A DNA stretch of 64,000 bases from Rhizobiales bacterium PAR1 (GTDB taxonomy: Bacteria > Pseudomonadota > Alphaproteobacteria > Rhizobiales > Beijerinckiaceae). The stretch covers positions 248,001 to 312,000 of the forward strand of contig NKIW01000001.1 in NCBI GenBank assembly GCA_002256205.1. The letters run 5' to 3'. The translations under genes and the position numbers were made by a program. How positions within the stretch are numbered: position 1 is the first letter of the stretch; every line of letters starts with the position of its first letter. The notes beneath the pieces are model-generated. The model did no database searches and was not told the origin of the DNA. It worked only from the letters and a program-made list of their open reading frames with translations. Positions 18,518-30,880 of the stretch are shown here, piece after piece.

Positions 18518-21979
<3,462 letters not shown>

Positions 21980-22017
21980 GCCCGCACCTTCGCCATCATA
22001 CTCACTCCCTCACATCA

Positions 22018-22119
22018 TCAGATCAGCGGCCAGTTCCCGCTTACCCCTGTCAAGACCGCCATCATAACGAAAAATGCTCCGATCGAAGCCAGTTCGATCA
22101 TCTCTTCCACAGCCCGCAT
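22018..22119 (-). CDS. 33-residue single-pass membrane peptide under an SOS box (SidA-like candidate)
   Basis: A very short gene. ATG 22119 is preceded by GGAGG with a five-base gap. The peptide begins MRAVEEMIELASIG, continues through a hydrophobic stretch (about residues 10-26, AFFVMMAVLTGV) and ends SGNWPLI before TGA. A GAAC-N7-GAAC SOS box and a TTGACA -35 lie upstream. In Caulobacter crescentus the SOS-induced division inhibitor SidA, a ~29-residue inner-membrane peptide acting on FtsW/FtsN, is as I recall encoded beside dnaE. That synteny, the size, the charge pattern and the promoter make this a candidate homologue. Function is inferred. Confidence 0.7.
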   Translation of the reverse strand: MRAVEEMIELASIGAFFVMMAVLTGVSGNWPLI

Positions 22120-22161
22120 GACATCCTCCACAAGAAGTTACAGTACCGCGACAAGAAGTGT

Positions 22162-22200
22162 GTTCTTGTTTTGTTCTAACTGATATCCAAACGTTGTCAA
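22162..22200 (-). promoter_or_regulatory. LexA-controlled promoter (SOS box over the -10)
   Basis: On the minus strand TTGACA (22200-22195) is followed after 16 bases by TAGAAC (22178-22173). GAAC-AAAACAA-GAAC (22176-22162) overlaps that -10. GTTC-N7-GTTC is the known LexA site of alphaproteobacteria. The arrangement predicts tight repression that is released by DNA damage. Confidence 0.75.
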
Positions 22201-22219
22201 GCGGCATTTTGGGAGCGAT

Positions 22220-22444
22220 TCAGGAGGAAATGCGGGCGCGCCAGCGCCTAAAGGCTAAAATCGACCAGATCGCCTCGACAAGACCGAGCGGCCAGGCACC
22301 TTGCAGAAAGCCGTAAGCGGAACCGGCAAGGCAGGCAACGGCAAAGCCGAGTACATACAAGAGATGGCGGTCTTCCTGTGCGTAGGTGACGAGCATCACC
22401 GTAACCGCCGCAAGGCCGAAGAGCGTGAGTGGATCGAGACTCAC
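22220..22444 (-). CDS. Small membrane protein of the lolCD operon
   Basis: A 74-residue protein starting at GTG 22444, where GTGA overlaps the lolD stop, so translation is probably coupled to lolD. Two hydrophobic segments (about residues 6-20 and 28-48) are joined by [14 protein letters not shown] and followed by an amphipathic [20 protein letters not shown]. This resembles the small CBU_0592-type membrane proteins of unknown function. The overlap and the protein-like composition support a real gene. Its relation to lipoprotein sorting is unknown. Confidence 0.65.
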   Translation of the reverse strand: MSLDPLTLFGLAAVTVMLVTYAQEDRHLLYVLGFAVACLAGSAYGFLQGAWPLGLVEAIWSILAFRRWRARISS

Positions 22445-23124
22445 GGCAGGTCGACTACCCGCCCCTCTTTTAGCGTAATCCGGCGATCCATCCGCTGGGC
22501 GAGTTCGAGGTTATGCGTCGCCACCAGCGCCGCAAGGCCGGATTGTTTCACCAGTGCCGAGAGCGTCGCGAAGACATGCTCGCCGGTCACGGGGTCGAGG
22601 TTACCCGTCGGCTCGTCTGCCAAAAGGAGGCGCGGCGTATTGGCCACGGCGCGCGCGATCGCGACGCGCTGCTGCTCACCGCCCGAGAGTTCACCAGGGC
22701 GATGCTCGATGCGATGTGAAAGGCCGAGAAAGCCGAGAATTTCCGCCGCGCGCGCTTCTGCTTCCGGGACGGAAAGCCCGGCAATGCGCTGCGGCAGTAC
22801 CACGTTCTCCTTGGCTGAAAACTCCGGCAGGAGGTGATGGAACTGGTAGACAAAGCCGATATCGGTCCGTCGCAGCTTGGTCCGCGCGAGATCATCGAGC
22901 CCGGCCGTCGCGGTCTCGCCAATGAAAACCTCGCCGGTATCCGGGTGCTCGAGAAGCCCCGCGATATGCAGCAGCGTTGATTTGCCCGCCCCCGAGGGCG
23001 CAACCAGCGCGACCATCTCGCCGGGATTGAGTGTGAGATCGACGCCGGAAAGCACGGTGACGGTGTTCTCGCCCTGCGTATATGCACGGCAGACATTCGC
23101 GAGGTGGAGCGCTGGCACTGTCAT
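22441..23124 (-). CDS. lolD: Lipoprotein-releasing ABC transporter ATPase LolD
   Basis: LolD powers extraction of outer-membrane lipoproteins from the inner membrane. The 227 residues contain Walker A PSGAGKST, the Q-loop at [13 protein letters not shown] signature [14 protein letters not shown], Walker [13 protein letters not shown], and the H-loop in [12 protein letters not shown] 23124 ([11 protein letters not shown]) lies four bases after the lolC stop. Together with lolC it forms the usual alphaproteobacterial lol pair downstream of proS. Confidence 0.95.
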   Translation of the reverse strand: MTVPALHLANVCRAYTQGENTVTVLSGVDLTLNPGEMVALVAPSGAGKSTLLHIAGLLEHPDTGEVFIGETATAGLDDLARTKLRRTDIGFVYQFHHLLPEFSAKENVVLPQRIAGLSVPEAEARAAEILGFLGLSHRIEHRPGELSGGEQQRVAIARAVANTPRLLLADEPTGNLDPVTGEHVFATLSALVKQSGLAALVATHNLELAQRMDRRITLKEGRVVDLP

Positions 23125-23128
23125 GATG

Positions 23129-24388
23129 TTACTCCGCCCGCAGCGCTTCGACAGGGTCAAGCTTGGCCGCGCGCCACGCGGGGTAAAGTGTCGCGAGGAG
23201 CGATAGCACCAGCGCCATTACCACAATGGCGATGACCTCCGAGGCCCGCACGTCGGACGGCAATCGCGAGAGGAAATAAAGCTCGGGCGGGAAAATCTGC
23301 GCGCCGGAAAAGTAGGAAACCACCTGCCTGAGGCTCTCGACGTTCCAGGCGATCACAAGACCGAGCAGGAAGCCAACGAAGGTGCCGCCAACACCAATGG
23401 CCGCGCCAGTGATGATAAAAATCGAGAGGATCGAGCCGCGTGTCGCGCCCATGGTACGCAGGATCGCGATGCCGCGCGCCTTGTCTTTGACCAGCATGGT
23501 AAGGCCGGAAATGATGTTCAGCGCGGCAACGAGGACGATCATGGTCAGGATGAGGAACATCACGTTACGCTCCACCTCCAGCGCACCGAAGAAGGTCCGG
23601 TTGCGGAAACGCCAGTCGGTGAGGCCGTGCGGTTTGCCGACCGCCTCGCGGATCAGCGGGGCGTAATCGTCCATCCGATCGGGATTATCGACAAAAACCT
23701 CGATCAGGGCCACCTGCCCTTCGCTGTCGAAATAAAGCTGCGCTTCTGCAAGCGGCATGAAGACGAAGCTCGCATCGAACTCGCTCATACCGACTTCGAA
23801 AAGTGCCGCAACCTCATAGGATTTCTGGCGCGGTGCCGAGCCGAACGGCGTCGAAGGGCCTTTGGGCGAGAGGAGCTTGATCTTGTCGCCGACACCAACC
23901 CCGAGATAACCGGCGAGCCGGCGTCCGATGGCGATTTTCTCCGAGCCGTCAAAGGCATCGAGGGTACCGTCGAGAATATTCTTGGAGACCGAGGTGAAGC
24001 GCTTGAGATCTGCCTCGCGCACACCGCGCACCAGCGCACCGCTGGTTGCCCCTTGCGAGGCCGCAAGCACCTGTCCCTCGACGATTGGCGCCGCGAGCTT
24101 CACGCCCTTGACCTTGCTGACGCGCTCCGAGATCGCCTCGTAATCCTTCAGGCTCTCGGCATAAGGCTGGATGAAAGCATGGCCGTTGACGCCAAGAATC
24201 TTGCCCATCAGCTCCTGACGGAAGCCATTCATCACCGCCATCACCACGATGAGCGTCGCGACACCCAGCATGATGCCAGTGAAGGAAAAGCCCGCAATGA
24301 CGGAAATGAAGCCGTCGCGGCGACGCGCGCGCAGATAGCGCCACGCAACGCCCCACTCATAGGAGCCGAAAAGCGACTTGATGCTCAC
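23129..24388 (-). CDS. lolC: Lipoprotein-releasing ABC transporter permease LolC/LolE
   Basis: The inner-membrane permease partner of LolD, 419 residues. There is an N-terminal membrane segment ([19 protein letters not shown]), a large periplasmic domain and three C-terminal membrane segments of the FtsX/MacB type ([20 protein letters not shown]). The start is a GTG at 24388 whose GTGA overlaps the proS stop, giving [19 protein letters not shown]. Only one permease gene is present, suggesting a homodimeric LolF-like transporter; whether it is nearer LolC or LolE cannot be told here. Confidence 0.92.
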   Translation of the reverse strand: MSIKSLFGSYEWGVAWRYLRARRRDGFISVIAGFSFTGIMLGVATLIVVMAVMNGFRQELMGKILGVNGHAFIQPYAESLKDYEAISERVSKVKGVKLAAPIVEGQVLAASQGATSGALVRGVREADLKRFTSVSKNILDGTLDAFDGSEKIAIGRRLAGYLGVGVGDKIKLLSPKGPSTPFGSAPRQKSYEVAALFEVGMSEFDASFVFMPLAEAQLYFDSEGQVALIEVFVDNPDRMDDYAPLIREAVGKPHGLTDWRFRNRTFFGALEVERNVMFLILTMIVLVAALNIISGLTMLVKDKARGIAILRTMGATRGSILSIFIITGAAIGVGGTFVGFLLGLVIAWNVESLRQVVSYFSGAQIFPPELYFLSRLPSDVRASEVIAIVVMALVLSLLATLYPAWRAAKLDPVEALRAE

Positions 24389-25707
24389 GATGCAATCCGC
24401 TCCACAGCATCCGCCGGCGAAAGCGTGACGCGCTCGCCCGTTGCGCGGCGCTTGAGTTCGACCTTGCCGTCTGCAAGCCCCTTGGGGCCGACGATGATCT
24501 GCCACGGTAGACCGATGAGATCGGCGGTCGCGAACTTCCCACCCGGACGCTCGTCGGTGTCATCGATCAGGCAGGAGAGACCACGCGCTTCGAGCGCGGC
24601 TTCAAGCTCGCCCGACACGCGATCCGTCGCGCTGTCACCGGGTTTGAGGTTGAGGATGGCGACATCGAACGGCGCAATCGCGTCCGGCCAGATGATACCG
24701 GCCTCGTCATGGCTCGCCTCAATGATCGCCGGCACAAGGCGGCTTGGTCCGATGCCGTAGGAGCCCATATGCACCGGCACATCCTTGCCATCCGGCCCGG
24801 TCACCACCGCGCGCATCGGTTCGGAATACTTGGTGCCGAAATAGAAGATGTGCCCGACCTCAATGCCGCGCGCAGAGACGCGGGAGGCTTCCGGAACGCC
24901 GTTGAAGGCGGCTTCGTCATGCATTTCCTCGGTGGCCGCATAGAGCGAGGTCCACTTGTCGACGATCTTGGCGAGGTCTTCGCGGGAATCGAAGTTGGTA
25001 TCCGGCCCCGGCACCGCAAAATCGAGGTAATCCTTGTGGCAGAAAACACCGCTTTCGCCGGTCGAAGCGAGAATGATGAACTCGTGCGAGAGATCGCCAC
25101 CAATCGGACCGGTATCCGCCCGCATCGGGATCGCCTTCAGCCCCATGCGCTCGAAGGTGCGCAGATAGGCCACGAACATGCGGTTATAGGCGTGTCGTGC
25201 ACCGGCCTGATCGATATCGAAGGAATAAGCATCCTTCATCAGGAATTCGCGGGAGCGCATCGTGCCGAAGCGCGGACGGATTTCGTCGCGGAACTTCCAT
25301 TGCAGATGATAGAGGTTTAGCGGCAGGCTCTTGTATGAGCGCACATAGCCGCGGAAAATCTCGGTGATCATTTCCTCGTTGGTCGGCCCGAACAGCATCT
25401 CGCGCTCATGGCGATCCGTGATGCGCAGCATTTCCTTGCCATAGGCGTCGTAGCGGCCCGATTCGCGCCACAGATCGGCAGACTGGATCGTCGGCATGAG
25501 AAGTTCGATCGCACCCGAACGGTTCTGCTCTTCACGGATAATGCCGCAAATCTTGTTGAGCACCCGGAGGCCAAACGGCAACCAGGCATAAATGCCCGCC
25601 GACTCCTGACGGATCAGCCCGGCCCGCAGCGCCAGACGATGCGAAATAATCTCCGCCTCTTTCGGCGTTTCACGCAAAATCGGCAGGAAATATCTGGAAA
25701 GGCGCAT
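24385..25707 (-). CDS. proS: Prolyl-tRNA synthetase (editing-domain-less type)
   Basis: Charges tRNA-Pro. The 440 residues match the short alphaproteobacterial ProS, which lacks the ~180-residue editing insertion of the E. coli enzyme. The N-terminus [20 protein letters not shown], class II motif 1 around [16 protein letters not shown], motif 2 [21 protein letters not shown] (shortened) and motif 3 [13 protein letters not shown] are in order. A C-terminal anticodon-binding domain ends VERIAS. ATG 25707 is the family start. It overlaps lolC by four bases and heads the proS-lolC-lolD unit. Confidence 0.95.
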   Translation of the reverse strand: MRLSRYFLPILRETPKEAEIISHRLALRAGLIRQESAGIYAWLPFGLRVLNKICGIIREEQNRSGAIELLMPTIQSADLWRESGRYDAYGKEMLRITDRHEREMLFGPTNEEMITEIFRGYVRSYKSLPLNLYHLQWKFRDEIRPRFGTMRSREFLMKDAYSFDIDQAGARHAYNRMFVAYLRTFERMGLKAIPMRADTGPIGGDLSHEFIILASTGESGVFCHKDYLDFAVPGPDTNFDSREDLAKIVDKWTSLYAATEEMHDEAAFNGVPEASRVSARGIEVGHIFYFGTKYSEPMRAVVTGPDGKDVPVHMGSYGIGPSRLVPAIIEASHDEAGIIWPDAIAPFDVAILNLKPGDSATDRVSGELEAALEARGLSCLIDDTDERPGGKFATADLIGLPWQIIVGPKGLADGKVELKRRATGERVTLSPADAVERIAS

Positions 25708-25986
25708 AGGAACTCCAGCGGCAGGTCCGGTCGGTTGCTAACCGGAAGACAAAAAGAGTGTGGCGACAGCACGAGCTGACACTTCGAATCTGCTTCTGTC
25801 ATAATTCGGCCCGCTTGCAAATGCGAGAAGCCATCTCAAACCGGCGGTTTCAAGGCAGTGAAACGCGTTGGAACGCCTTCTGTTCCGCTTCGAAGGACGC
25901 CAAAATCTCAGAGGCGAAACACGCCGTACACATTCAATTTTTTCTATGTTGCACCGCATGAAGACTCTTGGATTTTGAGTCTCTAA

Positions 25987-26148
25987 GAGGGTGTTTGTCA
26001 GGCGGGGTTCCGGGTTGCTGCAACACGCAACAGGATAAGCAAGACGAACAAACCCCTCAGGGGCAAAGCTCACAAGGCAATGCTCTGGCCGTCCAAAAAC
26101 AAACAAGCAAAATTATAAAGCAGGGTCGAGGCCCTGCTTTTTTCTTTT
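25987..26148 (+). ncRNA. Candidate small RNA ending in a terminator
   Basis: GAGGGTGTTTGTC at 25987 can pair imperfectly with GACGAACAAACCCCTC ending at 26058, enclosing an inner GTTGC/GCAAC hairpin. About 60 bases later a nine-pair hairpin with TTTTTTCTTTT ends the unit. This looks like a structured transcript with its own terminator, but I recognise no RNA family and see no clear promoter, so the strand is chosen from the T tract. Confidence 0.3.
26117..26148. terminator. Bidirectional Rho-independent terminator
   Basis: AAAGCAGGG and CCCTGCTTT form a perfect nine-pair stem around TCGAGG. The plus strand continues TTTCTTTT and the minus strand TTTATAATTTTG. It lies about 40 bases beyond the DUF1467 stop, so it should end the long nuo-birA-rnj-mce transcript. 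Confidence 0.85.
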
Positions 26149-26188
26149 GTGCGCCAATCAGGTGCAGTCGGTTGTTAAAGCAACGCTT

Positions 26189-26416
26189 TCACAACAGCGG
26201 CAAAAGGAAGCGCTCGAAAATCCAGAAAGCCACCGCCGAGACCAGCGTGTTGATCACAACGATCTTGAGGATCGGCGTGCGCGATGGCGCGCCGGGATCG
26301 GAACCGGGCGAGACATCACCTGCCTCCAGTTGTGAGCGGATGCCGATCGGCAAAACAGCAAAAAGCGTCGTCCACCAGATGACGAAATAGATCGCAATTG
26401 TGCTCGACGTGCTCAT
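26189..26416 (-). CDS. DUF1467 family small membrane protein
   Basis: A 75-residue protein with two membrane segments, about residues 5-25 (IAIYFVIWWTTLFAVLP) and 50-68 (ILKIVVINTLVSAVAFW). The short loop between them contains GIRSQLEAGDVSPGSDPGAP, as usual for DUF1467. The function is unknown. The start ATGA overlaps the mce stop by four bases, so it is the last gene of the operon; mce-DUF1467 adjacency is common in alphaproteobacteria. A terminator follows. Confidence 0.85.
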   Translation of the reverse strand: MSTSSTIAIYFVIWWTTLFAVLPIGIRSQLEAGDVSPGSDPGAPSRTPILKIVVINTLVSAVAFWIFERFLLPLL

Positions 26417-26826
26417 GACGCGCGAACCTCCTCGAGTTCGGTCAAGGTACCGAGAAAATCCTTGGGGTGCAGGAACAGAACCGGGTTGCCATGTGCCCCG
26501 ATTTTCGGCTCGCCGTCTCCCAGCACCCGCGCGCCATGCGCAACGAGCAGGTCCCGCGCCGCACGGATATCGCTGACCTCGTAGCAGATGTGGTGCATGC
26601 CGCCATCCGGGTTCTTTTCGAGGAACTTGGCGATCGGCGAAGTTGCGCCGAGCGGCTCAAGAAATTCGATCTTGGTGTTCGGCAGCTCGACGAACACCAC
26701 CCTGACACCGTGCTCCGGCAGATCCTGCGCCTCGGAGACCTTCGCGCCGAGCGTGCCGCGATACATATCGGAGGCGCGGACGATGTCTTTCACCGCGATG
26801 GCGACATGGTTGAGACGACCGATCAT
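26413..26826 (-). CDS. mce: Methylmalonyl-CoA epimerase
   Basis: This enzyme interconverts (R)- and (S)-methylmalonyl-CoA, linking propionyl-CoA breakdown to succinyl-CoA. The 137 residues are a glyoxalase/VOC fold with metal-ligand histidine in LNHVAIAVKD, the glutamate in IEFLEPLG, and the second histidine in GGMHHICYEV. ATG 26826 (MIGRLNHVAIAV) is the normal start; the upstream open frame is not credible. It lies 75 bases after rnj in the nuo operon tail and overlaps DUF1467. Confidence 0.92.
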   Translation of the reverse strand: MIGRLNHVAIAVKDIVRASDMYRGTLGAKVSEAQDLPEHGVRVVFVELPNTKIEFLEPLGATSPIAKFLEKNPDGGMHHICYEVSDIRAARDLLVAHGARVLGDGEPKIGAHGNPVLFLHPKDFLGTLTELEEVRAS

Positions 26827-26901
26827 GCGAATTCTCCTTCCAAGATTTTGTATCCCACCCGCCTTATCCGCCAACCGGCGCCCACTTGGCGGGCGAATGC
26901 G

Positions 26902-28566
26902 TCATACCTCGAGCACCAGCACCTTGGTGACTGGCTTCTTGTCCCAGATTTCGGCGATCCCCGCGCGTACGCCGCGCTCGATGGCGGTGCGCACCACACT
27001 GGCATCGCGCCGCTTGGCCTTTGGCATCGACTGATAGACCTCATCGACGATGTCGCGGACATGCTCGAGCATCGGCTCTCCCTCGTCATCCGCCGACGGC
27101 AGCCCGATGATCTCGACCTCAATATCCGAAGCGATGTGGCCTTTTTCATCAATTGCCAGCGCAATCATGACCACGCCGACGTAGGAGAGCTTGCGTCGCT
27201 CGCTGATTGCTGAATCCTCCGAGGAGATCAGCAGGGAGCCATCCTTGACCAGCTTGCCCTTGGGAATTTCATCGACAATCGCCGCGTCACCTGGCGCAAG
27301 GCTGACAAGGTCGCCGTTGAACGCGCGGATCACCGTCGGCACGCCCATTTTGCGCGCAAAATCACGATGCAAGCTGAGGTGCATGGCCTCGCCATGCGCA
27401 GGGATCGCCACCTGCGGGCGGACCCACTCGTACATGCGGCGCAGCTCTTCCTTGCGCGGATGGCCCGAGACATGGACCAGCGCATCACGATCCGTGATGA
27501 TCTCGACGCCCATTTTTGCCAGATTATTGACAATGCGGCCGACAGACTTCTCGTTGCCCGGAATGGTCCGGGAGGAGAAAATCACCGTGTCACCGGTGGT
27601 CAGCGCAATATCCGGATGCTCGCCTTCGGCTACACGCGCCAGCGCGGCACGCTGCTCGCCTTGTGAACCGGTGAGCAGAATCACGCATTTATCGCGCGCA
27701 ATCGTCTTGTAGCGATCCGGCGCACGAAAACCGGGCAGCCCATCAAGCATGCCGAGTTCGCCGGCGACATCGGCGACGCGGTCCATCGCACGGCCGACTA
27801 GAATAACCTCGCGCCCGGCCTCCACAGCGGCTTCGGCCACAGCGCGGATGCGCGCAACGTTCGAGGCGAAGGTGGTTACGGCCACCCTGCCCTTCGCGCC
27901 AAGGATAAGCTGACGCAGCGTTTCCTTCACCTCGGTTTCGGAGGGAGAAATGCCTTCGCGCGTAATGTTGGTGGAATCGCAGATGAGCGCGAGAACGCCC
28001 TCATCGCCAACTTCCCTGAGGCGATTGCCATCCGTCGGCAAGCCGACCAGCGGAGTCTCGTCGATTTTCCAGTCGCCGGTGTGCACGACGGTGCCATGCG
28101 CGGTACGGATCACCAGTGCCATCGATTCCGGGATCGAATGCGCGACCGGGATCGTTTCGATATCGAACGGACCGAGTGTGAAGCGGCTCGCCTGCGTGAT
28201 GCCGCGCACGGGAATGCGCGGCGCACCGGGCTCAGAAAGCCGCCGCGCTTCAAGTAGGTTCGCCGAGAACGGCGTCATATAGACCGGACAGCCAAGGCGC
28301 GGCCACAAATCCGCCAGCGCGCCGAAGTGATCCTCATGCGCATGCGTAATCACGAGGCCGAGAAGGTTCTTCTTCTCCGCGACGATAAATGACGGATCGG
28401 GGAAGATCAGGTCCACGCCAGGCAGATCGTCGCCTGCGAAGGAGACGCCGCAATCGACCATCAGCCATTTGCGGTTCTTGCCGGAGCCGACGCCATAAAG
28501 CGCCATGTTCATGCCGATTTCGCCAAGACCGCCTAGGGCTGCGAAAACAAGTTCACCGGCTTTCAT
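26902..28566 (-). CDS. rnj: Ribonuclease J
   Basis: RNase J is a metallo-beta-lactamase/beta-CASP ribonuclease with 5' exo- and endonuclease activity, used for rRNA maturation and mRNA turnover. It has 554 residues. The metal motif THAHEDHFGAL is near residue 75, VVHTGDWKID follows, and SGHPRKEELRRMYEWVRP marks the beta-CASP region with HGEAMHL. ATG 28566 gives MKAGELVFAALGGLGEIGMN and overlaps the birA stop by four bases. Its position between birA and mce after nuoN is typical of alphaproteobacteria. Confidence 0.93.
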   Translation of the reverse strand: MKAGELVFAALGGLGEIGMNMALYGVGSGKNRKWLMVDCGVSFAGDDLPGVDLIFPDPSFIVAEKKNLLGLVITHAHEDHFGALADLWPRLGCPVYMTPFSANLLEARRLSEPGAPRIPVRGITQASRFTLGPFDIETIPVAHSIPESMALVIRTAHGTVVHTGDWKIDETPLVGLPTDGNRLREVGDEGVLALICDSTNITREGISPSETEVKETLRQLILGAKGRVAVTTFASNVARIRAVAEAAVEAGREVILVGRAMDRVADVAGELGMLDGLPGFRAPDRYKTIARDKCVILLTGSQGEQRAALARVAEGEHPDIALTTGDTVIFSSRTIPGNEKSVGRIVNNLAKMGVEIITDRDALVHVSGHPRKEELRRMYEWVRPQVAIPAHGEAMHLSLHRDFARKMGVPTVIRAFNGDLVSLAPGDAAIVDEIPKGKLVKDGSLLISSEDSAISERRKLSYVGVVMIALAIDEKGHIASDIEVEIIGLPSADDEGEPMLEHVRDIVDEVYQSMPKAKRRDASVVRTAIERGVRAGIAEIWDKKPVTKVLVLEV

Positions 28567-29420
28567 TCAATTCCCCTCGCCGCGCGCTCGGGCGACGTTA
28601 TGTCGTCGATCGGAAAAACGTCTCCGACCAGGATCGCTTCGATGCCGGTTTCCGTCTCAAGAAGCAAGGCGCCTGTGGGATCGATCCCCGCAAAGGCGCC
28701 GATCCGCTCGCCGCCCGGCGGCTTGACCTTGAGCCGCGTACCTTTCGGAAGCGCGTATGTGAGCCAACCCTGCCGGATGACTTCAAATCCGGAGCCTTGA
28801 TCGAACAGCGCAAGGTTGGCCGCAATGCGGTCAGAAAGCGTGGTAAAAAGCCTGTCACGATCAATATTTGTGGTGTGGTCGCGGAGCGCTGTCGCGCGCT
28901 GATCGAGCCCTTCGGGGAAATGCGCGACATTAACGCCCATCCCGAGTGTGATGCCCGTTTCGCCCCCCTTGAGGCTCGTTCCCTCAAGCAGAATACCCGC
29001 AACCTTTGCCCCCATCAGGAGGCAATCGTTCGGCCATTTCAGATGCAGCACGCTCGAAAGACCGGGTGCCAGCACCAGAATGGCCTCAGCAAGACTGATA
29101 CCCGCGACGAAACCGAGGAGCGGCGCATAGCGCGGCGGACAGGGCGCTGCCAACCCGAGGCTCGCATAGAGGTTACCCGGCGGCGATTGCCACGCACGGC
29201 CATGACGCCCGCGCCCCGCCGTCTGCTCGTCCGCCACGATCCAGAGCCGGTCTGCACCGAGTTCAACGGCGCGCAGGGCAGCTGCGTTGGTCGACTCGGC
29301 ACATGTGACATGAAAAAGCTGAAACCCGGCCGCTTGCGCAGCCGGGGATAAGGTCAGGTCGGTAGCCTTTTCGGCAAGCAAAGCCTCGTTCGGCACAAGG
29401 CCGGAGAGATCAGGCCGCAT
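28563..29420 (-). CDS. birA: Biotin--[acetyl-CoA-carboxylase] ligase BirA (no DNA-binding domain)
   Basis: BirA attaches biotin to carrier proteins such as the acetyl-CoA carboxylase BCCP. The 285 residues contain the biotin/ATP-binding stretch GRGRHGRAWQSPPGNLYASL and LKWPNDCLL, with IGMGVN-like LGMGVNVAHFP. There is no N-terminal winged helix, so it is a pure ligase and not a repressor. The start at 29420 lies in TGATG, where the nuoN stop and this ATG share one base, so translation is probably coupled. Confidence 0.93.
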   Translation of the reverse strand: MRPDLSGLVPNEALLAEKATDLTLSPAAQAAGFQLFHVTCAESTNAAALRAVELGADRLWIVADEQTAGRGRHGRAWQSPPGNLYASLGLAAPCPPRYAPLLGFVAGISLAEAILVLAPGLSSVLHLKWPNDCLLMGAKVAGILLEGTSLKGGETGITLGMGVNVAHFPEGLDQRATALRDHTTNIDRDRLFTTLSDRIAANLALFDQGSGFEVIRQGWLTYALPKGTRLKVKPPGGERIGAFAGIDPTGALLLETETGIEAILVGDVFPIDDITSPERAARGIE

Positions 29421-30871
29421 CAGAACAGGGATTTGGCCGCCGCCGCCGCCATGGTGCGGATCGGGTTGGCGAAAATGGCGAAGAACACCACGAAAGCCGC
29501 CGAGGCCCACATCACGCCCCGCACTTCAACCGGCGCGACACCGAAAGACGGCGCCGGCGCATCGAAGTACATCACCTTGATAATGCGGAGGTAGTAGAAG
29601 GCGGAGACCACGCTCGCCACGATACCGATGACCGAAAGCCAGAACAGCTTGGCTTCGATCGCGGCAGCGAAGACATAGAACTTGCCGAAGAACCCGCCGA
29701 GCGGCGGAATGCCAATCAGCGAGAACAACAGCGCCGCCATCACGAAGGCAAGGCCGGGATTGTTGCGAGAAGCACCTGCGAGGTCCGCCACAGTTTCGAG
29801 TCGGCCCGTTGCACCCTGCATCGCAAGGATGACAGCGAAAACACCAAGCGTCATGGCGAGGTAGATCGTCATGAAAATCACGACGCCTTCAACGCCCTGC
29901 ACCGTGCCGGCAGCGAGGCCGACAAGCGCATAGCCCATGTTGCCGATAGAGGAATAAGCCATCAGCCGCTTGATATTGCTCTGCCCGATCGCCGCGAAGG
30001 CACCGAGGATCATTGAGGCAATCGCCGAAAATGCAATGATCGGTTGCCAATCCTTCACGATGGGGAGGAAGGCATCGATCAGGATGCGCGTCGTCATCGC
30101 CACTGCAGCCATTTTCGGCGCGGTCGCGAAAAAGGCAGCGACCGGCGTGGGCGAGCCTTCATAGACGTCCGGCGTCCACATGTGGAAAGGCACAACGCTC
30201 ATCTTGAAGGCAAGGCCAGCAACAATGAACACTAGGCCGAACATCACGCCCGAGCCGTGCGCACCAGCGACCGCCTTGGCAATCGTCGGGAAGGTCACCG
30301 AACCGGTGAAGCCATAGACAAGGCTCATGCCGTAAAGCAGCATGCCCGAGGAGAGCGCGCCGAGCACGAAGTACTTCAGCCCTGCTTCCGAGGACTTCAC
30401 GTTGTCGCGGTGAATCGCCGCGACGACATAGAGCGCAAGGCTTTGCAGTTCCACGCCAAGATAGAGCGAGATCAGCTCATTGGCCGAGCACATCATCATC
30501 ATGCCGATGGTCGAGAGCAGAATGAGGATCGTGTATTCGAACCGGGCGATCTTCTCGTCGACGAGGAAGCGAGACGACAGCAGAATCGCCGCTACGGAGC
30601 CGATCAGCGTCAGGATCTTCATGGCACGGGCGAAACCATCGACCACGAAGGCGTCGTTGAAGGTCGAAACCCGGCCCTGCCCTTCGAGCAGAACGAAACC
30701 GGCCACCACCAGCGCGATCACGGCGATGGTGTCGATCAGCTTCTTGGCACCATCGCCCTTCAGCGCGCCGAGCAGCACAAGACCAAGCGCGGCAATCGCA
30801 AGGATGATCTCCGGCAACGCGGGGCCGAAAGCAGGCAAGGGAGACATGGCCGGAGCAAGAGCGTTATTCAT
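29420..30871 (-). CDS. nuoN: NADH-quinone oxidoreductase subunit N
   Basis: A proton-pumping antiporter-like membrane subunit of complex I, 483 residues with about 14 helices. The Mrp-antiporter core is recognisable in SLYLGVELQSLALYVVAAIHRD, with pump-related Lys/Glu residues in buried helices, and in KMSVVPFHMWTPDVYEGSP. It is the last nuo subunit of the operon. ATG 30871 lies nine bases after the nuoM stop; an internal ATG eight codons in is possible. It overlaps birA by one base. Confidence 0.95.
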   Translation of the reverse strand: MNNALAPAMSPLPAFGPALPEIILAIAALGLVLLGALKGDGAKKLIDTIAVIALVVAGFVLLEGQGRVSTFNDAFVVDGFARAMKILTLIGSVAAILLSSRFLVDEKIARFEYTILILLSTIGMMMMCSANELISLYLGVELQSLALYVVAAIHRDNVKSSEAGLKYFVLGALSSGMLLYGMSLVYGFTGSVTFPTIAKAVAGAHGSGVMFGLVFIVAGLAFKMSVVPFHMWTPDVYEGSPTPVAAFFATAPKMAAVAMTTRILIDAFLPIVKDWQPIIAFSAIASMILGAFAAIGQSNIKRLMAYSSIGNMGYALVGLAAGTVQGVEGVVIFMTIYLAMTLGVFAVILAMQGATGRLETVADLAGASRNNPGLAFVMAALLFSLIGIPPLGGFFGKFYVFAAAIEAKLFWLSVIGIVASVVSAFYYLRIIKVMYFDAPAPSFGVAPVEVRGVMWASAAFVVFFAIFANPIRTMAAAAAKSLF

Positions 30872-30880
30872 GGTCGTTCC

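Larger units (their letters stand above)
25708..26188. other. 481-base intergenic region upstream of proS
   Basis: No convincing protein gene. It has lower G+C than its neighbours. It holds an AGACTC/GAGTCT hairpin (about 25963-25983), a long imperfect stem (25987-26058), a CCCCTCAGGGG palindrome, and a strong hairpin with T tract (26117-26148). The minus-strand promoter of proS should lie in its left part, but I could not pick a clear one. Confidence 0.6.

Noticed and set aside
22010-22207. Minus-strand 65-codon frame overlapping the SOS-box gene
   Set aside because: It is a different frame from the 33-codon gene, starts upstream of the promoter elements, and encodes a Cys/Arg/Asp mixture without hydrophobic segments. 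The 33-codon frame has the ribosome binding site.
25738-26106. Minus-strand 122-codon frame upstream of proS
   Set aside because: No ribosome binding site, no recognisable domain, and it runs through strong RNA-like inverted repeats.
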